Shown: positions 58,081 through 64,000 of the stretch, one piece after another | Position numbering within the stretch: the first letter of the stretch is position 1 | How the letters are laid out: the number at the start of each line of letters is the position of its first letter | NCBI GenBank assembly: GCA_016702505.1 | Contig: JADJDU010000010.1 | Span: 124,001-188,000 of the forward strand | Source of the DNA: Microthrixaceae bacterium | GTDB taxonomy: Bacteria; Actinomycetota; Acidimicrobiia; Acidimicrobiales; Iamiaceae | DNA: 64,000 nucleotides | Direction of reading: 5' to 3' | Notes under the pieces: model-generated | The model's input: the letters and a program-made list of their open reading frames with translations, nothing else | Told to the model about the DNA's origin: nothing | Database searches by the model: none | Program-made: the position numbers and the translations under genes

Positions 58081-59124
58081 TCAGGTCGAGAATCGATCGA
58101 GGAGGGTCTGGGCGGCGGCGGTGGGAGCGGTCTTTCCTGACTCGACAGACAGTTCCAGGTCCGCGAGTACCTCGCGGACCGCGGGTGACTCGCTGAAGCG
58201 CTGGGTGAGCCCGGCCCGGACTTCTTCCCACATCCATGCCGTGGCTTGGCGGGCCCGCAGCGCCGGGAGTTGGCCGCTGGTAGTGAGGTGGTGGTGGGCG
58301 GCCAGAAGGTGGTCCCACACCTGAGGGATTCCGGTGCCGTCGGGGGAGGAGACCAACAGCGTCTCGGTGGTGAGACCTTCGTGCTTGGGTCTCATGAGGT
58401 GCAGGGCTCGTCGCAGGTCGGCGGCGGCATGGTTGGCGGCGCTGAGGAGGTGGCCGTCGGCCTTGGTGACGACCACGACGTCGGCCAGCTCCATGATTCC
58501 CCGCTTGATCCCTTGGAGGTCGTCTCCGCCGCCGGGGGAGGCCAACAGCACGAAGAGGTCGACCAGGTCGGCCACGGCCAGTTCGGACTGACCGACCCCC
58601 ACGGTCTCGATGACGATGACGTCATAGCCGGCGGCTTCGCACAGCAGGCCGGCCTCTCGGGTGCGGCGGGCTACTCCACCCAGTTCCCCGCCCGAAGGCG
58701 ACGGGCGGATGAACGCGCGCGGGTGCCTTGCCAGGGCTTCCATGCGGGTCTTGTCTCCCAGGATCGACCCGCCGGTGCGGGCGCTGGTGGGATCCACCGC
58801 CAGCACCGCCAAGCGGTGGCCGAGGTCGGCAACGTGGGTTCCGATCGCTTCGATGAAGGTGGACTTGCCGACCCCTGGTGGTCCGCTGATGCCGATGCGA
58901 ACGGCCGAACCGGTCCGGGGGAGAACGGCATCGAGCAGGGCGGCGGCTTGGGCCCGATGGTCGGGACGGGTTGATTCGACCAGGGTTATGGCCCGGGCCA
59001 GGGTCCTCCGGTCGCCGGTGAGCACACCGTCTCGCAGGGCCTCGAGATCGGTGGGTTGGCCGGGCTGGCCGGTTGGGGCGGTTTGTGGGGCGGGGCCGGG
59101 GGTGTCCGGGGTGGGATCGGGCAC
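58081..59124 (-). CDS. meaB: MeaB/ArgK-type GTPase, mutase chaperone
   Basis: G3E-family GTPase that loads and protects adenosylcobalamin on methylmalonyl-CoA mutase. The 347-residue protein has ALLDAVLPRTGSAVRIGISGPPGVGKSTFIEAIG (Walker A, GPPGVGKS), LAVDPTSARTGGSILGDKTRM, FIRPSPSGGELGGVARRTREA, DVIVIETVGVGQSE and the base motif VVTKADGH. GTG 59124 was chosen because TACCGT lies exactly six bases upstream. The mutase genes themselves are not in the window; the adenosyltransferase at 44 kb supplies the cofactor. Confidence 0.93.
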   Translation of the reverse strand: MPDPTPDTPGPAPQTAPTGQPGQPTDLEALRDGVLTGDRRTLARAITLVESTRPDHRAQAAALLDAVLPRTGSAVRIGISGPPGVGKSTFIEAIGTHVADLGHRLAVLAVDPTSARTGGSILGDKTRMEALARHPRAFIRPSPSGGELGGVARRTREAGLLCEAAGYDVIVIETVGVGQSELAVADLVDLFVLLASPGGGDDLQGIKRGIMELADVVVVTKADGHLLSAANHAAADLRRALHLMRPKHEGLTTETLLVSSPDGTGIPQVWDHLLAAHHHLTTSGQLPALRARQATAWMWEEVRAGLTQRFSESPAVREVLADLELSVESGKTAPTAAAQTLLDRFST

Positions 59125-59130
59125 ATCGCC

Positions 59131-59136
59131 ACGGTA
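59131..59136 (-). promoter_or_regulatory. -10 box (TACCGT) of leaderless meaB
   Basis: On the minus strand TACCGT is followed by six bases and GTG 59124. It faces away from the TACGTT box of the neighbouring plus-strand gene, 31 bases apart. Confidence 0.5.
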
Positions 59137-59167
59137 GGCGACGCGTCGGCACCGCACGGTTGGCCGC

Positions 59168-59173
59168 TACGTT
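59168..59173 (+). promoter_or_regulatory. -10 box (TACGTT) of the NIPSNAP-like gene
   Basis: TACGTT lies exactly six bases before ATG 59180. Confidence 0.5.
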
Positions 59174-59179
59174 GCCGAG

Positions 59180-59962
59180 ATGGCCAACCGGAACCTGTAC
59201 CTGCACGAGACCGTCGACATCGTGGGGCAGGGCCAATACGACTACATGGCGTGCGTTACCCGGGAACCCACCAACGTCATGCCCGACATGTTGACGCTCC
59301 AGGGCACCTTCTTCGTGTGTGCCGTGGGCGGTGGGCGCTGGCCCCAGGTGGTCAACATCTGGGACGTCGGGCCGCAGGGCTGGTCTGGTTGGGCGGCCAA
59401 CGTGGACCGTCTCAACCTCAAGCGGCGAAACGCCTTTTACGGGGAATGGTGGGATGAGGCGGCCCAGTGGAGGACCGGCGGCTTCGACCGCTTGTGCGGT
59501 GGGGTTCCTGGGAGTCCGTCCACCTCGGAGCTGGCCGAACGGGGAGTGAAGGGAACTCTGTTCGTGCACCAGCTCCTGACGGTGCGCCCCGGAGCGCCGT
59601 TGGACTACCTAGCCGCGGTGGTGGCCGAGCAGGTTCCGTTGTGGCGGGAGTACGGCCACGAACCGACCGGGATCTACGAAGTGTTGACCAACCAGCACGA
59701 AGTGGTGGTGGTGTGGGCGGCATCGAACGAGGCGCAGACCCGACTCCGAGCTGCTCGCGACTCGGCCCGGGGCTTGGCTGACGACGCCGTCGGGGGAACC
59801 GACCCCGACGATCGGCTGGTGGCTTGGGAGCGAACTTCGGCTCAGTGGGTCACCGGAGGAGACACCCACCTGATGACCCCGATGCCGGGCACTGTGTACG
59901 GGCCTGACGACTGGGATGAGGCATCGCTCACGGACTGGTTGCCCAGCGGCGACGGTCGATAG
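59180..59962 (+). CDS. NIPSNAP-like protein with two ferredoxin-like repeats
   Basis: A 260-residue soluble protein. The first half, MANRNLYLHETVDIVGQGQYDYMACV ... FFVCAVGGGRWPQVVNIWDV, and the second, LFVHQLLTVRPGAPLDYLAAVVAEQVPLWREYGHEPTGIYEVLTNQHEVVVVW, look like two copies of the dimeric alpha+beta barrel of NIPSNAP and related families. WGPQGW-like aromatic patches could bind a hydrophobic ligand. Divergent from meaB with 55 bases between starts. No function can be assigned. Confidence 0.6.
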   Translation: MANRNLYLHETVDIVGQGQYDYMACVTREPTNVMPDMLTLQGTFFVCAVGGGRWPQVVNIWDVGPQGWSGWAANVDRLNLKRRNAFYGEWWDEAAQWRTGGFDRLCGGVPGSPSTSELAERGVKGTLFVHQLLTVRPGAPLDYLAAVVAEQVPLWREYGHEPTGIYEVLTNQHEVVVVWAASNEAQTRLRAARDSARGLADDAVGGTDPDDRLVAWERTSAQWVTGGDTHLMTPMPGTVYGPDDWDEASLTDWLPSGDGR

Positions 59963-59975
59963 GGACTTCGGTGCC

Positions 59976-60848
59976 TCAGACCTTTTGGATGACACGTTCA
60001 GAGAAGGCGGCGTAGGCCTCGGTGGCGCTGTCTACATCCCAGGCCAAGGGCGGGATGATCATCCGGGTCACACCCAGGGCCGCCATCTCCTCGACCGCGG
60101 CCAGGGGGTCCTCACCCATCACTCCGGGGTGACCGGCGGTCAGCTCCAACCGGTCGGGGTCGCGACCAGCTTCCTCGGCTGCGGCCCGGGCCACGTCGAA
60201 CAGGTGGGCCAGCTCCTCCACGGTGCCCTTGCCGGGGAAGAAGCCGTCGCCCAGACGGCCGGCTCGGCGGGCGGCGGCCTCGGTGTGGCCACCGACCACG
60301 ATGGGAACCCGCCCGTGGACGGGGGTGGGCAGGCTCACGGCCCGGTTCCAGCGGTGGAAGCCATCGTCGAGATCCACCGCCTCGCCGGTCCACAACGAGC
60401 GCATGGCGGCGACGTAGGCGTCGGTGCGAGCCCCGCGCCCTGCAAACGGAACACCGAGGGCGTCGAACTCTTCCTCCAGCCAGCCGACTCCGATTCCAAG
60501 CTCGACCCGTCCGCCCGACAGGCGGTCGAGGGTGGCCACCTCTTTGGCGACGATGGCCGGGTTGCGCTGGGGCAGGATGAGGATCCCGGTTCCGAGGCGG
60601 ATGGTGGTGGTCGATGCCGCCACGTAGGCGAGCCACACCAGCGGATCGGGAATGGCGATCGACTCGCCGCCGGGCATGCGGCCGCCGCGGGCGTAGGGGT
60701 AGGTGGACTGGTAGTCGACGGGTACCAGTACGTGCTCGACGGTCCACATCGATTCGAACCCGGCAACCTCGGCGGCGCGGGCAACCCCGGCGGCGGCCGG
60801 CCCTTCGGCTAGGGGTCCGGTGTTGGCGAAGGCGATTCCGAAGTGCAT
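59976..60848 (-). CDS. LLM-class oxidoreductase, probably F420-dependent
   Basis: A 290-residue luciferase-like TIM-barrel oxidoreductase. It starts MHFGIAFANTGPLAEGPAAAGVARAAEVAGFESMWTVEHVLVP, has STTTIRLGTGILILPQRNPAIVAKEVATLDRLSGGRVELGIGVGWLEEEFDALG, RVPIVVGGHTEAAARRAGRLGDGFFP and a C-terminal tail typical of actinobacterial F420-dependent LLM enzymes. F420 rather than FMN use is inferred from family resemblance. ATG 60848 follows TACGGT by seven bases. Substrate unknown. Confidence 0.87.
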   Translation of the reverse strand: MHFGIAFANTGPLAEGPAAAGVARAAEVAGFESMWTVEHVLVPVDYQSTYPYARGGRMPGGESIAIPDPLVWLAYVAASTTTIRLGTGILILPQRNPAIVAKEVATLDRLSGGRVELGIGVGWLEEEFDALGVPFAGRGARTDAYVAAMRSLWTGEAVDLDDGFHRWNRAVSLPTPVHGRVPIVVGGHTEAAARRAGRLGDGFFPGKGTVEELAHLFDVARAAAEEAGRDPDRLELTAGHPGVMGEDPLAAVEEMAALGVTRMIIPPLAWDVDSATEAYAAFSERVIQKV

Positions 60849-60855
60849 GGTCGGG

Positions 60856-60861
60856 ACCGTA
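60856..60861 (-). promoter_or_regulatory. -10 box (TACGGT) of the LLM oxidoreductase gene
   Basis: On the minus strand TACGGT is followed by seven bases and the ATG at 60848. Confidence 0.45.
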
Positions 60862-60948
60862 TCCGGGTGGAATGCTTGACCACAGTTATGTGATATGCGA
60901 AGGTGTCGTGTCACACTTCGGGGGGCGAAGACGACAAGGGGACGACCA

Positions 60949-63380
60949 GTGCGTTCTGAACACATGTCCGCGGACGGCCAACGGTGCCAGCACCGGCTGC
61001 ATCGACGGGTAGTTCCGCTGAGCGTCGCCGTCATGGTGCTGCTGGCGGCCCTGGCCGCTTGCAGCAACGACTCCGGCAAGGCCGCATCGGAACCGACCAG
61101 GTCAGGACCGAACGCAACCGACCTAGCGGTGGAGGTCGACGTCGACCAAGAAACCGGACCGGCCCAGTTCGAAGTGGTGCCCGGAACCGAGGAAGTGACC
61201 GTCACCGGTGTCGAGCCTCGTCAACGGCTGTCGCTGGTAGATGCCGACAACAACCGGCTGGTCGTGCTGCGAGCCGACAAGTTTGGCCAGGCCCACTTCT
61301 CCTATCTGCCCGATGAGCTGGCCGAGTTTCAGACCGGAGCCAAGGCCAAACTGCCCACCGATCAGGGCTACGTAGTCGAGGCCGGCAAGGGCTACACCGT
61401 CCGGCTGGAGGACACCGATCCCGTCCAGGTCTCCGAGCCGTTCGAGGTCCTGGGCGCCGACAGCCACCCCGACCCCGACTTCTTCGACGACCAGGTCGGA
61501 GATATCGGGCCGTCCGGCGACGACACCGAATGGTTCGGTTACGTGACGATGCGAGACGGCGTACAGCTCGGCGTCAACGTGAGGTTGCCGGGACCGGTCG
61601 AGAAGGGCCCGTACCCGACCGTCATCGAGTACTCCGGCTACGCCGTCTCCAACCCCGACGAGACCGAGCCCGGTTCGATGATCGCCGGGCTGTTGGGGTT
61701 CGCCACCGTCGGCGTGAACATGCGTGGCACCGGATGCTCGGGGGGCGTGTTCGATGTGTTCAACCGGGCCCAGCAGGTCGATGGCTACGACGTGGTCGAA
61801 GCAGTGGCCCGCCAGCCCTGGGTGCGGGGCAACAAGGTGGGGATGATCGGCCTGTCGTACTCGGGGATCACCCAGCTCTACACCGCGGCCACCCAACCGC
61901 CGAGCCTGGCCGCCATCACCCCGTTGTCGGTGATCAAGGACCCCTGGCTGCAACAGTGGCCGGGTGGGATCTACAACGGTGGATTCACCCGCCAATGGCT
62001 GGCCGAACGCGACAGCCAGTCCTCGTCGAGTGGCATGTCTTGGACGGACAAGCTGATCGACGAAGGCGACAAGACCTGCGCGGCCCACCAACAACTCCGC
62101 GAGCAGAACATCGATTTCGAAGCGTTCGGGAAGTCACTGGTCCACCGGCCCGAACAGGCCGATGCCCGTGACCTGTCCAGGGGTTGGTGTCCCAGATCGA
62201 GGTACCGGTGTTCCTGGCCGGGGCATGGCAGGACGAACAGACCGGCCCCCAGTTCACCGACATGTTGGGCAACTTCACTTCCAGCCCGGATCTGCACTTC
62301 AACCTCTACAACGGGCGTCATCCCGACGGTTACGCCCCCCAGGTGCTGTCCCGATGGCTCGAGTTCCTTCAGTTCTACGTGGCCGGCGAGGTCCCCCACA
62401 TGGACGACATGATCCGCGCCGCCGCTCCCCCCTACTTCGAGGATGCCTTCGGTACCCCCGGGCTCTCCTTCGGACCCAACCGCTTCGAGCAGTACCGACC
62501 CGGGCGCTACGACGCCGCTCTGGCTGCATTCCGGGCCGAACCCGACGTCAGGGTGCTGTTCGAGAGCGGCACGGCCGGAGAGGTGCCGGGCGCGCCGGTG
62601 TCCGCCTTCGAGACCACCTACGAAGCCTGGCCTCCACCGACCAGCAAGGATCGCACCTTCTACCTCGGCGCCGATGGTGCCTTGAGCGCGACCAAGCCAG
62701 ACGGTGACGGGGTCAACCGCTTCTCAAATGCTCCCGACAGTGCCGGCGAGGACTTCTTCGGGGAAGCTGGCTACCAACTGCTGGCCCCGACCTGGGATCT
62801 GGACTGGACTCGATTCCCCGACGGTGACGCACTTGGCTACGTCAGCGAACCTTTCGAGACCACCACCATCCTTGGAGGTCCAGCCTTCGCCGAGTTGTTC
62901 ATGAAGGTCCCCGACGGGGATGGTGCCGTTCAGGTCACGGTCAGCTTGGTGCGTCCCGATGACACCGAATGGCTGGTCACCTCGGGACTGCTCCGACTCA
63001 GCGACCGGGCTGTGTCCGACACCTCGCAGGGTCGCCAGATCGACCGGACCTACTCGGCCGCCGACGCCGACGAAATGCCCGACGACAGCTTCCAGTCCGT
63101 GAAGGTGGCGATCCCGTCCTTTGCCCAAGCCTTCCGCAAGGGTGACCGCCTAGCCATCTCGATCTCGAGCCCCGGCCGCAACTTCGGGGCCTGGACCTTC
63201 ACCGACCTGGGCGAAGCCGGAGCTGAGCGCGACGTGGCCTGGGGCGGCGCCCGAGCTTCGCGCCTGGTGGTAGGCGTCCTGCCTGCCATGGAGGTACCCG
63301 AAGCCACATGGCCGTGCCCATCGCTTCGAGGCCAACCGTGCCGGCCCTACCAGGCGGTCACCAACGACGATGCCCCCTGA
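60949..63380 (+). CDS. CocE/NonD-type serine hydrolase lipoprotein, frameshifted
   Basis: About 810 residues with the frame restored. GTG 60949 follows AAGGGG by seven bases. A signal peptide with lipobox LAAC (Cys38) marks it as a lipoprotein. A beta-rich N-terminal domain (about 60-185) leads to the alpha/beta-hydrolase core with WFGYVTMRDGVQLGVNVRLPG, VIEYSGYAVSNPDE, NMRGTGCSGG and the nucleophile motif GLSYSGITQLY. The frame breaks at the G run 62180-62183. One more G gives LSRGLVSQIEVPVFLAG, and the CocE C-terminal jelly-roll region (EPFETTTILGGPAF, DGAVQVTVSLVRPD) follows. X-Pro dipeptidyl or acyl-ester hydrolase activity is the family range. It overlaps the TetR gene by 11 bases. Confidence 0.82.
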
Positions 63381-63975
63381 GTCACCGGGGCACCCCCGCA
63401 ACCGGCGGGGACTGGACACCCGGGCCCGCATCCTGGTTGCCGGAGACGAGTGCTTCGAGGAGCACGGCCTCGACCTGACCCTGGACCAGGTCGCCGAACG
63501 GGCGGGTACGACCCGCATGACGGTGCACCGTCACACCGGGGGTCGAGAGCAGCTGGTGACCCACCTGGTACTCCGGGCCTCGGGCCGTCTGGCGGGGGAG
63601 CTCACCGCCATCCTCGAACGCCCGGCGCCGACCGGATCCAACCTGGCCGACGCTCTCATCCACACCGTGGTGGCTATTCGGGCCACGCCGTCGCTGGCCC
63701 GGCTGTTCAGCGGTGGAGACGTGACCGGACCGTGGCGGGAACTCGACCCTGACGAACGGGTACTCGGGGTCATCCACGACTTCTATCGACCTCACCTGGC
63801 GGCCATGGACGAGGCCGGGATGCTGCGGTCGGGGGTGACGGCCGACGATGCCGTGTCGTGGCTGTTGTCCCAGGTCCTGCTGACCCTGGTCGTACCGTCG
63901 GTGGCTACCGACGTGGAGGACTTCTTCACCCGGTTCGTCCTGCCGGCGGTGCTCAAGCAGCGATCCGACCCATAA
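63370..63975 (+). CDS. TetR/AcrR-family transcriptional regulator
   Basis: A 201-residue repressor-like protein. The HTH is in residues 18-65: TRARILVAGDECFEEHGLDLTLDQVAERAGTTRMTVHRHTGGREQLVTHLV. The ligand domain is helical. ATG 63370 lies within the end of the hydrolase gene, so the two are probably co-transcribed and the regulator may control that operon. Its stop TAA lies inside the dispersed repeat that closes the window. Confidence 0.9.
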   Translation: MPPESPGHPRNRRGLDTRARILVAGDECFEEHGLDLTLDQVAERAGTTRMTVHRHTGGREQLVTHLVLRASGRLAGELTAILERPAPTGSNLADALIHTVVAIRATPSLARLFSGGDVTGPWRELDPDERVLGVIHDFYRPHLAAMDEAGMLRSGVTADDAVSWLLSQVLLTLVVPSVATDVEDFFTRFVLPAVLKQRSDP

Positions 63976-64000
63976 GAACGGCACGGTAAACCGAGGCGGA
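63967..64000 (+). repeat. Dispersed intergenic palindromic repeat, copy C (cut by window end)
   Basis: GACCCAT, AAGAACGGCACGG, TAAACCGAGGCGGA match the first third of copies A and B. The stop codon of the TetR gene (63973-63975) lies in it, so the repeat again begins at a gene end. Confidence 0.65.

Noticed and set aside
1..64000. CRISPR array, rRNA, tRNA, integrase or insertion sequence
   Set aside because: I saw no regularly spaced repeats, no conserved rRNA or tRNA sequence and no transposase or integrase motifs anywhere in the window.

Overview
The window is a 64 kb chromosomal segment of a high-G+C actinobacterium (about two thirds G+C by eye). Supporting signs are homodimeric pyruvate dehydrogenase E1, DprE1/DprE2 and a Rv3806c-like UbiA enzyme, an F420-type luciferase-like oxidoreductase, a GAP-family membrane protein, VapBC modules, and many genes that appear leaderless behind a TAnnnT box. 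A deep-branching lineage such as class Acidimicrobiia is my best guess, but this is inference; no rRNA or tRNA gene is present to settle it.

Layout. 1-4.0 kb: end of a small membrane protein, a frameshifted TehA/SLAC1-type transporter, and aceE on the minus strand. 4.2-8.8 kb: an RNase HI fused to a SLOG-like domain, then hydantoinase/oxoprolinase subunits A and B. 8.8-10.7 kb: an island of small genes with two VapBC toxin-antitoxin pairs, a small unknown protein and a LuxR-type HTH-only protein. 10.8-17.4 kb: glutaminase, a secreted DUF4832-like protein, a GAP-family transporter, a CbrC-like protein, an L,D-transpeptidase lipoprotein, an SDR enzyme and a HAD phosphatase. 17.5-25.7 kb: a minus-strand run dprE2 - nucleotide-sugar dehydrogenase - ubiA - dprE1 - DUF4012 - sortase-signal protein, which is the decaprenylphosphoryl-arabinose precursor pathway plus surface proteins. 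25.8-30.5 kb: a micro-ORF, lpdA, the 2-oxoacid dehydrogenase E2 gene and a lipB-lipA fusion. 30.6-36.5 kb: an SMP-30 lactonase, a polyprenyl glycosylphosphotransferase, a second DUF4012 plus sortase-signal pair, and PssE/PssD. 36.6-40.5 kb: a frameshifted membrane protein, Ku, a LigD-type polymerase and a SUFU-like protein. 40.5-48.2 kb: metH, cob(I)alamin adenosyltransferase, leucyl aminopeptidase, an unknown gene and a rhodanese-ThiF protein. 48.2-58.1 kb: methyltransferase, GT2 glycosyltransferase, flippase-like protein and a long plus-strand cassette (DUF4129, DUF4350, MoxR, DUF58, SpoIIM, RDD). 58.1-64 kb: MeaB, a NIPSNAP-like protein, an F420-type oxidoreductase, a frameshifted CocE-type lipoprotein hydrolase and a TetR regulator.

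Themes. Envelope construction dominates: arabinan precursor supply, lipid-linked glycan initiation, glycosyltransferases, two DUF4012/sortase-signal pairs, an L,D-transpeptidase and the MoxR cassette. The lipoate-dependent genes (aceE, lpdA, E2, lipB-lipA) form the metabolic theme, and metH/adenosyltransferase/MeaB point to B12 use.

Non-coding features. A dispersed palindromic repeat family occurs at about 13.5, 30.55, 36.5, 54.0 and 64.0 kb, always between genes. Several perfect hairpins act as likely terminators. No non-coding gap exceeds 300 bases; the largest is the roughly 260 bp between aceE and the RNase H gene. Four genes carry single-base frameshifts next to short G/C runs, which looks like assembly error rather than decay.
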